In this document: piece after piece, positions 18,204 through 24,665 of the stretch | How the letters are laid out: each line of letters opens with the position of its first letter | Position numbering within the stretch: the stretch's first letter is position 1 | Notes under the pieces: generated by a model | Database searches by the model: none | What the model was told of the DNA's origin: nothing | Seen by the model: only the letters and a program-made list of their open reading frames with translations | From: Aeromicrobium sp. CnD17-E | Lineage (GTDB): Bacteria > Actinomycetota > Actinomycetes > Propionibacteriales > Nocardioidaceae | Reading direction: 5' to 3' | Length of the DNA: 35,828 nucleotides | Assembly: GCF_024124745.1 (NCBI RefSeq) | Contig: NZ_JAMXRU010000021.1 | Location: 1-35,828, forward strand | Position numbers and translations under genes: made by a program

Positions 18204-19028
18204 TCAGCTCGCCTTCTTGCCCAGCGTGCCGAGGTAGAGCTCGATGACCTTCGGGTCGTTGCCGAGGGAGCGGCCGGTGCCCGAGTAGGCGGAGCGGCCC
18301 TGGTCGAGGACGTAGCCGCGGTCGCAGATCTGCAGGCAGCGCTTGGCGTTCTGCTCGACCATGATGACCGAGACGCCGGCCTTGTTGATGTTGCGCGTCT
18401 GCACGAACACCTCGTCCTGCAGGACGGGGGAGAGGCCGGCGGAGGGCTCGTCGAGCAGCAGCACCTGCGGGTCCATCATCAGGGCGCGACCCATGGCGAC
18501 CATCTGGCGCTCACCACCGGACAGTGAGCCGGCCCGCTGCTTGCGGCGCTCGCCGAGACGCGGGAACAGGTCGGTGACGAACGCGAAGCGCTCCGTGAAC
18601 GTCTTCGGCGCCTGGTAGCAGCCCATCTCGAGGTTCTCCTCGATCGTCAGGCTCGGGAACACGTTGTTCGTCTGGGGGACGAACCCGATGCCCTTGGTGA
18701 CCAGCTGGTCCGCGCGCTGGTTGGTGATCTCCTCACCCTTCAGCGTCACGCTGCCCTCGTGGATCGTCACCAGGCCGAACAGCGACTTCAGGAGCGTCGA
18801 CTTGCCGGCGCCGTTCGGGCCGATGATGCCGACGAGCTCGCCGGGCTGGCAGTACAGGTCGGCGCTGTTGAGGATGTTCACGCCGGGCAGGTAGCCGGCG
18901 ATGAGGCCGTCGGCGCGCAGGATGGCCCCGTCGGCTCCCTTCTGGTGCTTCGCGCGCTCCTCGGCGAAGTTCGCGTCGCGTGCGGCCTCGCGTCCGGCGT
19001 CCTGGCCGGGCTCGTGGATCTCTGCCAT
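18204..19028 (-). CDS. livF: Branched-chain amino acid type ABC transporter ATPase LivF
   Basis: A cytoplasmic ATPase of the Liv-type importer, 274 residues. Walker A GPNGAGKST is at 70-78, signature LSGGERQ at 169-175, Walker B VLLLDEPS at 189-196, and VEQNAKRCLQICDRGYVL is the typical LivF end region. The first 38 residues are a charged extension (Glu/Arg/Lys/His-rich) not usual in LivF. The ATG is one base after the livG stop, so the two are translated together. It is the last gene of livH-livM-livG-livF. Confidence 0.95.
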   Translation of the reverse strand: MAEIHEPGQDAGREAARDANFAEERAKHQKGADGAILRADGLIAGYLPGVNILNSADLYCQPGELVGIIGPNGAGKSTLLKSLFGLVTIHEGSVTLKGEEITNQRADQLVTKGIGFVPQTNNVFPSLTIEENLEMGCYQAPKTFTERFAFVTDLFPRLGERRKQRAGSLSGGERQMVAMGRALMMDPQVLLLDEPSAGLSPVLQDEVFVQTRNINKAGVSVIMVEQNAKRCLQICDRGYVLDQGRSAYSGTGRSLGNDPKVIELYLGTLGKKAS

Positions 19029-19029
19029 G

Positions 19030-19932
19030 TCAGGCCTCCTGATCGAGCTCGGCCTCGGTGGCCTGCTCGAGCTCGGTCTCGTCCAGCTCGGTGATGTCGG
19101 TGTCGTGGTGCGCGCCCAGGTAGGCGTCGATGACGGCCTGGTCGGACATCACCTGGTCGGGGGTGCCCTCGGCGACGATCTTGCCCTGCGCCATGACGAT
19201 GACCCAGTCGGAGATGTCGCGCACCATGTCCATGTCGTGCTCGACGAACAGCACCGTGCGGCCCTCGTCGCGCAGCGACTTCACGTGGCCGAGCAGCGAC
19301 TGCTTGAGTGCCGGGTTCACGCCGGCCATGGGCTCGTCGAGCATGATCAGCTCGGGGTCGACCATGAGCGAGCGGGCCATCTCCAGCAGCTTGCGCTGGC
19401 CGCCCGAGAGGGAGCCGGCGAAGTCCTCGCGCTTGGCGTCGAGCTTGAACCGGGCGAGCAGCTCGTCGGCGCGTGTCGTGATCGAGTCCTCCTGGCCGGA
19501 CCAGAGGGCACGGAAGGGGGCGGACCAGAAGCGCTCGCCGCGCTGGCCGGTGGCCCCGAGCCGCATGTTCTCGATGACGGTGAGGCGCGAGAGCACCTTC
19601 GTCAGCTGGAACGTGCGCACCATGCCACGACGGGCGACCTTGTAGGCCGGCACCTTCTGCAGCGACTGGCCGTTGAACGACCACTCGCCGGTGTCTGGTG
19701 CGTCGAAGCCGGTGAGCAGGTTGAACAGCGTCGTCTTGCCGGCACCGTTCGGGCCGATCAGCGCCGTGATGACGCCACGCTGGATCTCGACGTGCTCGAC
19801 GTCGACGGCCTTCAGGCCGCCGAACTGCCGCGTGATGGAGGAGCCGACGAGGATCGCGTCGGGCTTCGTCACACCGGGCGTGTTCGCGACCCCGGCCAGC
19901 GGGTCGGTGGTGGGGGTGGTGTCAGCGGGCAT
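19030..19932 (-). CDS. livG: Branched-chain amino acid type ABC transporter ATPase LivG
   Basis: The second ATPase of the Liv importer, 300 residues. Walker A GPNGAGKTT is at 60-68, signature LSGGQR at 175-180, Walker B LIMLDEP at 195-201 and the H-loop His at 232 (FVEHDMD). AGVNP after Walker B is characteristic of LivG. An N-terminal extension of about 30 residues and an acidic C-terminal tail after YLGAHH (Asp/Glu/Thr-rich) go beyond the family core. Its ATG lies inside the end of livM (11-nt overlap). Confidence 0.95.
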   Translation of the reverse strand: MPADTTPTTDPLAGVANTPGVTKPDAILVGSSITRQFGGLKAVDVEHVEIQRGVITALIGPNGAGKTTLFNLLTGFDAPDTGEWSFNGQSLQKVPAYKVARRGMVRTFQLTKVLSRLTVIENMRLGATGQRGERFWSAPFRALWSGQEDSITTRADELLARFKLDAKREDFAGSLSGGQRKLLEMARSLMVDPELIMLDEPMAGVNPALKQSLLGHVKSLRDEGRTVLFVEHDMDMVRDISDWVIVMAQGKIVAEGTPDQVMSDQAVIDAYLGAHHDTDITELDETELEQATEAELDQEA

Positions 19933-20917
19933 CGATCGCCAGCTCCTTCCGGTCGCCGAAGATCCCCTGCGGTCGGTAGATCATCAGGAGCATGAGGCCC
20001 AGGCCGACGAGGATGAGTCGGACGAGGCTGGCCTGGATGTCGCTCATCGCCCAGTCGGGGATGAGCGGGTTCGAGCCGGACGTGGCCTGGCTGAAGAACG
20101 AGCCGATGCCGCCCATGAGGAGCCAGAAGATCATGGCGCCGATGACGGGACCGAGCACGCGGGCCGCGCCGCCGATGAGCAGGGCGGTGTAGGCGAAGAA
20201 CGTCACGTTCGTGGAGTAGTCGCTCGGCACGACCGACGCCTGCTTCAGCGCGAGGAAGAGGCCGGCGAGACCACCGAAGACACCACCCAGCACGAGCGCC
20301 TGCATCTTGTAGGCGAACACGTTCTTGCCCAGCGAGCGGACGGCGTCCTCGTCCTCGCGGATCGAGCGCAGCACGCGTCCCCACGGGCTGCGCATGAGCA
20401 GCCAGACGAAGAGGCAGCCGAGCGCGACCAGGATCCAGCCGACCGTCAGCGACCACAGGTCGTCCTGGCGGAACCGGACGACGCCGAGGTCGACGCCGCC
20501 GGAGTAGGGGTTGAGGTCCTGGAACGTCTTGGCGAAGCCGGTGAGGCCGTTCGAGCCGCCGAAGACGTCCTTGGTCTCCACGGCACCGAACACCAGACGC
20601 AGGATCTCCGCCGTCGCGATGGTGGCGATGGCCAGGTAGTCCGCGCGCAGGCGCAGCGTCGGCACACCGAGGACGAGCGCCAGCACCACGGGGGCGAGGA
20701 GCGCGACGACGACGCCGAGCCAGAACGACTGGTCGTAGGTGACGACGGTGACGGCGAGGCCGTAGGCGCCGACCGCCATGAAGCCGGCCTGGCCGAAGTT
20801 CAGCAGGCCGGTGTAGCCGAAGTGGATGTTGAGGCCGATGGCCGCGAGGGCGAAGACGATCGCCTGCGGTCCGAGCGCCTGCGACAGAGCGGCGTTGAGG
20901 ATGGTTCCGAAGTCCAT
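19922..20917 (-). CDS. livM: Branched-chain amino acid type ABC transporter permease LivM
   Basis: A membrane subunit of the Liv importer, 331 residues with about 9-10 hydrophobic segments. Family blocks are GLNIHFGYTGLLNFGQAGFM near the N-terminus, LRADYLAIATIATAEI, GRVLRSIREDEDAVRSLGKN (the cytoplasmic loop contacting the ATPases) and the end MIYRPQGIFGDR. The ATG at 20917 (MDFGTILNAAL) is chosen over the open extension to 21577, which would run through livH. It begins 11 nt after the livH stop, with a GGGACT purine patch upstream. Confidence 0.94.
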   Translation of the reverse strand: MDFGTILNAALSQALGPQAIVFALAAIGLNIHFGYTGLLNFGQAGFMAVGAYGLAVTVVTYDQSFWLGVVVALLAPVVLALVLGVPTLRLRADYLAIATIATAEILRLVFGAVETKDVFGGSNGLTGFAKTFQDLNPYSGGVDLGVVRFRQDDLWSLTVGWILVALGCLFVWLLMRSPWGRVLRSIREDEDAVRSLGKNVFAYKMQALVLGGVFGGLAGLFLALKQASVVPSDYSTNVTFFAYTALLIGGAARVLGPVIGAMIFWLLMGGIGSFFSQATSGSNPLIPDWAMSDIQASLVRLILVGLGLMLLMIYRPQGIFGDRKELAIDAR

Positions 20918-20928
20918 GGGAGTCCCTT

Positions 20929-22269
20929 TCAGCCGATCCGCTCGGCGCGGCCCAGGATGCCCTGGGGCCTGATCAGCAGGATGAGGATGAGCACCACGAG
21001 GGCGCCGACCTCCTTGATGGACGACGGGACGCCGGGCCAGATGCCGATCTGCAGCGTGCCGACCTCCACCATGATGCCGATGATCATCGACCCGACCAGC
21101 GCGCCCCAGATGGTGCCGAGGCCCCCGAGGGTCACGGCCGCGAACACGAGCAGCAGCAGCTTGAAGCCCATGAGGAAGTTGACCTGGCTGTTGACCGCCA
21201 GCAGGCCGCCGGCCAGACCGGTCAGGGCGCACCCGAGGACCCAGACGGACCGCACGACGCCGTCGACGCGCAGGCCGGACGACGCCGACAACGCGGGGTT
21301 GTCGGCGACGGCGCGCATCGACTTGCCGAGGCGGGTCTTCATGAGGACCACGCAGGTGACCGTCAGCACGACGATCGAGACGAGGATGATCGCGATCTCC
21401 TTGTCGGCCAGCGCGAACGGGCCGTAGGACTTGCGCGTCTGGTTGACGTACTGCGAGAGCGACTCGCGCGAGCCGCCGAAGGTGTACTGGAAGACGTTGC
21501 GCAGCAGCAGACCGAAGCCGATCGAGACGATCATCATCGCGATGATGCCGATGCCCTTGCTGCGCAGCGGCTTCCACAGGAACTTGTCCTGGAGCCAGCC
21601 GAACGCCGCCGAGGCGAGGACCGCCACGACGATCGCGAGGATGACCGGCAGCCCGAAGGCGCGGTTGGCGACGTAGGTGGCGATCGCGCCGAACGTGATG
21701 ATCTCGCCGTGCGCGAAGTTGGTGAGCTTCGTGGTGCCGAAGATCAGCGACAGGCCGAGGGCGGCGAGCGCGATGATGAGGCCGAACTTCACGCCGTTGA
21801 CCATGGCGCCCGCGAAGCGCTCGCCGAGCGAGGGTCCGGCCTGCTCGACGACGCCGATCTGGAACTGGGCGAAGTTGCCGCCGTCCAGGAGCGCGTCGAC
21901 CGTGCGCTTGTTGCTGCCGGCGAACTGGATCCCCGACGGCAGCGTGTCGGTGTCGAGGGTGACGACGTAGCTGCCCCGCTCCGGGATGGCGATGAAGGCG
22001 CGTCCGTTCGGGTCGGTCACCGCCTCGCCGACCTCGGTGCCGGAGGAGGAGGCGACGCTCAGCGTCGCTCCGGGGATCGGGGCCTTGTCGTCACCGCTGT
22101 TCTGCAGCGTGACGCCGATGTAGGCGCCGTCCGGCGGGGTGGCCGGCGCCGTGGGCGCCGTCGGGCTCGCGCTGGGCGTGGGCGTGCTGGTGGCCGAGGC
22201 GCCGAGTGGCACCAGGACGACCAGACACGCCAGGAACGCCGACACGAGGACCTTGGATGTCAGTCGCAC
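20929..22269 (-). CDS. livH: LivH-type permease with an N-terminal secreted beta domain
   Basis: 446 residues from GTG 22269, which has AGGAG 7 nt upstream; the longer frame to 22365 lacks a ribosome site. Residues about 1-27 look like a signal peptide (SKVLVSAFLACLVVLVPLGA), 28-46 are a Pro/Thr/Ser linker, and 47-142 are a soluble beta-type segment resembling carboxypeptidase-regulatory/Ig-like domains (PIPGATLSVAS, TDPNGRAFIAIPERGSYVV). The true permease starts near 155 with GLSLIFGTTKLTNFAHGE and ends LLIRPQGILGR. Ordinary LivH has about 290-310 residues, so the outer domain is an addition of about 150. It could dock the LivK lipoprotein; that is inference. It is the first gene of the leftward operon. 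Confidence 0.9.
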   Translation of the reverse strand: MRLTSKVLVSAFLACLVVLVPLGASATSTPTPSASPTAPTAPATPPDGAYIGVTLQNSGDDKAPIPGATLSVASSSGTEVGEAVTDPNGRAFIAIPERGSYVVTLDTDTLPSGIQFAGSNKRTVDALLDGGNFAQFQIGVVEQAGPSLGERFAGAMVNGVKFGLIIALAALGLSLIFGTTKLTNFAHGEIITFGAIATYVANRAFGLPVILAIVVAVLASAAFGWLQDKFLWKPLRSKGIGIIAMMIVSIGFGLLLRNVFQYTFGGSRESLSQYVNQTRKSYGPFALADKEIAIILVSIVVLTVTCVVLMKTRLGKSMRAVADNPALSASSGLRVDGVVRSVWVLGCALTGLAGGLLAVNSQVNFLMGFKLLLLVFAAVTLGGLGTIWGALVGSMIIGIMVEVGTLQIGIWPGVPSSIKEVGALVVLILILLIRPQGILGRAERIG

Positions 22270-22318
22270 GCAGGACTCCTGGAGTTCGGGCAGCGCTTGT
22301 GGCGCCGTCGTCCCGGGG

Positions 22319-22324
22319 ACTATA
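22319..22324 (-). promoter_or_regulatory. Candidate -10 of livHMGF
   Basis: TATAGT on the minus strand is very close to the TATAAT consensus and gives a leader of about 43 nt before GTG 22269. No clear -35. Confidence 0.5.
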
Positions 22325-22389
22325 TCCCCGCCGGGGTCCGAGGTGGCCCCTTCGCGGAAGTCCACAGGTAACAGTTCTGTGAAGTCCGC

Positions 22390-23133
22390 TCAGGCCAGGG
22401 AGACGGCGAGCTGGGTCAGCAGCGGCGCCACGAGGAGCGCCGGCAGGAGGTCGGCGACCGGCAGGGCCTTCAGGTCGAGCAGGCGCAGCGCCACGCCCAC
22501 GAGGACGAGTCCGCCCGTGGCGCCCAGCGCGTCGAGGTGGGCGGCCGGCAGCGCCTCGCCGAGTGCCAGCCCGACGAGCGTCAGCGACCCCTGCACGACC
22601 AGCACGGCCAGCGCGGAGGCCATCACCCCGACGCCCAGCGCGGCGGCGAAGGCGAGTGACGCGAAGCCGTCGAGCGCCGACTTCAGGAGCAGCTGCTCCG
22701 CCCCGCGTCCGAGCCCTTCGTTGATCGAGCCGAGGATGGTGAGGGGGCCGACGCAGAAGACGAGCGAGGCGACGACGAAGCCCTGGACGAAGCGGTCGCG
22801 GTCGCCGCCGTCGCCCCGTGCGAGGGCACGCTGCAGGACCCCGCCGAAGGACTCGAGCCGGTCCTCCAGGCGCAGGAGCGAGCCGACGACGCCACCCACG
22901 AGCAGCGAGCCGAGGACGATCAGCGTCGGCGCGCCCCGTGGCGTCGCGTCGACGAGGGCGTCGCTGCGGACCGCGAGGGCGGCGTCGGCAGCGATGAGCA
23001 GGGTCACGAGACCGAGCGCGGAGGTGACGGTCGTGCGCACCCGTTCGGGCAGCCGATGGCCGACCAGCAGGCCGAGCCCGGACCCGACGAGCACGGTGGC
23101 CACGTTGGTGAGCGTGCCGCTACCCACGAACAT
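22390..23133 (-). CDS. DUF554 family membrane protein
   Basis: 247 residues and about 6-7 hydrophobic segments. The start MFVGSGTLTNVATVLVGSGL, the central FVVASLVFCVGPLTILGSI and the following LKSALDGFASLAFA are the usual DUF554 pattern (YdfK/YqgA-like proteins). GAGAGGAG stands before the ATG. Function is unknown; it is thought to be a transporter-like integral membrane protein. It is divergent from the GNAT gene and separated by 120 nt from livH, which has its own promoter candidate. Confidence 0.88.
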   Translation of the reverse strand: MFVGSGTLTNVATVLVGSGLGLLVGHRLPERVRTTVTSALGLVTLLIAADAALAVRSDALVDATPRGAPTLIVLGSLLVGGVVGSLLRLEDRLESFGGVLQRALARGDGGDRDRFVQGFVVASLVFCVGPLTILGSINEGLGRGAEQLLLKSALDGFASLAFAAALGVGVMASALAVLVVQGSLTLVGLALGEALPAAHLDALGATGGLVLVGVALRLLDLKALPVADLLPALLVAPLLTQLAVSLA

Positions 23134-23229
23134 GTAGGCTCCTCTCGCTCGTTGAAGATCGCACGACCCGACCGGGCCATGGTGACAGCCGTCCACCCGG
23201 GGTCGCGCCCGACACCCGCCGAGGACGTC

Positions 23230-23841
23230 ATGGCCACTCGCTCGCCGATTGTGATGCGCGACGCGGTGCCCGAGGACGCGGCCGAGCTCGTGGCCCTCTG
23301 GGCCGAGTCGGCCGCGGTGAGCGACGAGGAGGGTGCGGAGGCGTTCTCCTACCAGTCGCTGTTCCGCGAGCCGAGCGCCACGGAGGCGGAGTCGGCGATC
23401 GAGCAGACCCTCGCCAAGCCCGGCAAGCGCATCATCGTCGCCCTCGTCGACGACGAGATCGTGGGTGCGACGGTGTGCGACCTGAGCACCCTGACGCCGA
23501 TCACGCTCACCCCCATCCTCATCGTCACCGACATCCAGGTCTCGCCGCGTCACCGTCGGCGCAACGTCGCCGCGACACTGCTGTCGGCCGCTGCGACGTA
23601 CGGCGAGGAGAACGCCTGCGAGATCGTCGTCGCGGCGATCCCGCTGATGGCTCGCGAGCCGCACCGCTACCTGACGAAGATCGGGTTCACCCAGGTCGCC
23701 GCCGTCCGCGCCATCCAGGCCAGCCGGCTGCGCTCCCGGCTCAGCTCGAAGGCCACCCACTCCCGCGACACCGGCAAGCTCATCGCCGTCCGCCGCACCC
23801 TGCGCCGCCGCCAGGACGATCGCCGCTCCGGCCGGGTCTGA
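23230..23841 (+). CDS. GNAT-family N-acetyltransferase
   Basis: 203 residues. The GNAT fold is seen as MRDAVPEDAAELVALW (strand 1 and helix 1), KRIIVALVDDEIVGATVC (strands 2-4), and the acetyl-CoA motif DIQVSPRHRRRNVAATLLSAA, in which the usual RxxGxG/A is RRRNVA, so the second Gly is not conserved. YLTKIGFTQVAAVRAI is the C-terminal motif. A basic tail follows (RRTLRRRQDDRR). ATG 23230 has GAGGA 4 nt upstream; an earlier ATG at 23179 is possible. The substrate is unknown. Confidence 0.85.
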   Translation: MATRSPIVMRDAVPEDAAELVALWAESAAVSDEEGAEAFSYQSLFREPSATEAESAIEQTLAKPGKRIIVALVDDEIVGATVCDLSTLTPITLTPILIVTDIQVSPRHRRRNVAATLLSAAATYGEENACEIVVAAIPLMAREPHRYLTKIGFTQVAAVRAIQASRLRSRLSSKATHSRDTGKLIAVRRTLRRRQDDRRSGRV

Positions 23842-24134
23842 GGTTCATTCGTCCTACGCGCGGGCGTGGTCGTGGTCGTGCGCTGCCTGCGGGGGTCGTG
23901 ACCTTGCTGGTGCGGTGCCTGCGGGGTCGTGGCCCTGCTGGTGCAGTGCCGCAGGGGGTCTGACCTTGCCGCTGCGCTGCCTCGGCGTTCGCCGGGGCTG
24001 GTCTCCGAAAGGGCCTCGACCGGCAGCGGGCCTGGGGCTGGTTCCGGGTCTCGGGGCCTGGCCCGAGCTCGCCTTTGGACGCACGATCCTTCTTTTCTGC
24101 GTTCTGGGGCCAAGGTTCTGCGTTGGCGCGTCCT

Positions 24135-24186
24135 ATCGGTGGATCTGCAACCGCCGAAACGCTTCTGCGGTTGCAGATCCACCGAT
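24135..24186. repeat. 20-bp perfect hairpin inside the upstream element
   Basis: The left arm 24135-24154 (ATCGGTGGATCTGCAACCGC) and its exact complement at 24167-24186 surround a 12-nt loop. No copy of this hairpin is present in the downstream element. Confidence 0.9.
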
Positions 24187-24206
24187 GGCGGCCGGGGCGC
24201 GGTGGT

Positions 24207-24248
24207 GATTCTCCCTTCGCGTGGAACGGTTCACGAGAAGGGAGAATC
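24207..24248. repeat. 17-bp hairpin inside the upstream element
   Basis: GATTCTCCCTTCGCGTG (24207-24223) pairs with 24232-24248 with one mismatch and an 8-nt loop. It is absent from the downstream copy. Confidence 0.88.
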
Positions 24249-24266
24249 TCGCGTCCCCCCACGACA

Positions 24267-24349
24267 AAGGGCACCCACGATTCTTCATTCGCGCGCCTGA
24301 GGTCGAACGCTTCTGCGTTGGTGACGGGATCCCGTAGGAAACGCAGAAG
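24267..24349. repeat. 83-bp core repeat, copy 1
   Basis: Shares length, orientation and most bases with 27542-27624. Its right half is a 40-bp interrupted palindrome: CTTCTGCGTT, spacer, CGGGATCCCG (24325-24334), spacer, AACGCAGAAG. GTAG follows the central palindrome in both copies. Confidence 0.88.
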
Positions 24350-24652
24350 TCTTGGAGTCCCACGCATGAACGCAGATCCTGGTGTTCGACGCGGGTCGCA
24401 GCCCGAGACCCCAGACCAGCGCCGCCGCCAGCCGCCCGGTCGAGGCCCTTTCGGAGACCACCCCCAGCGCCGGCCGAGGCAGCGCACCAGCAGGTCGAGA
24501 CCCCCTGCGGCAGCGCACCACCGAGCACAGGCCCCCTGCAGCAGCGCACCAGCAGGTCGAGGCCCCCGCTCCGCAGCGCACCACCACGACGACACCACCC
24601 CACGACGACGCACACGAGGCACATGCCGCAGGCCACTGTCCGCCGGTGCGTC

Positions 24653-24658
24653 TAGAGT
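24653..24658 (+). promoter_or_regulatory. -10 element of polA (leaderless)
   Basis: TAGAGT ends 7 nt before GTG 24666, and there is no ribosome site before that GTG. Transcription starting here avoids including the upstream repeat element in the polA mRNA. Confidence 0.55.
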
Positions 24659-24665
24659 CGACGAC

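Larger units (their letters stand above)
23884..24590. repeat. Mosaic palindromic repeat element, upstream copy (before polA)
   Basis: The 824-nt gap between the GNAT gene and polA holds no supported gene. It is built of nested inverted repeats. Outer arms of 51 nt (23973-24023 and 24436-24486) include 25 perfect pairs (23999-24023 with 24436-24460). A middle pair is GGGTCTCGGG at 24046-24055 with 24402-24411. Inside are three separate hairpins (24135-24186, 24207-24248, 24310-24349). Beyond the arms lie tandem repeats of about 31-33 bp, three on the left from 23884 and three to four on the right to about 24590, in opposite orientation. The block 24267-24349 recurs after polA. Looks like a non-autonomous extragenic repeat. 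Confidence 0.85.

Noticed and set aside
17731-18237. 168-residue open frame across the livK-livF palindrome array
   Set aside because: It is just the tandem repeat translated (FPQPxTESSPC and ERTVPRGRKPG repeated), begins inside the inverted repeats without a ribosome site, runs through a terminator and into livF on the other strand.
22270-22365. Longer LivH start at 22365
   Set aside because: No ribosome site; it would include the TATAGT -10 and the AGGAG site, and the signal-like segment begins right after GTG 22269.
23056-23229. Longer GNAT protein starting at 23056
   Set aside because: It would overlap the start of the divergent DUF554 gene and add a non-conserved stretch; GAGGA precedes ATG 23230.
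24301-24360. SOS/LexA box reading of TCGAACGCTTCTGCGTT
   Set aside because: The actinobacterial box needs GAAC-n4-GTTC; spacing and right half do not match, and the sequence is explained by the repeat palindrome.
23884-24590. CRISPR array suggested by the ~31-bp tandem repeats
   Set aside because: The repeats are contiguous and degenerate with no unique spacers, are inverted between the two ends, and there are no cas genes.
24075-24665. In-frame N-terminal extension of polA
   Set aside because: The extension is entirely repeat-element DNA, while conserved PolA sequence begins at GTG 24666 directly after a -10 element.
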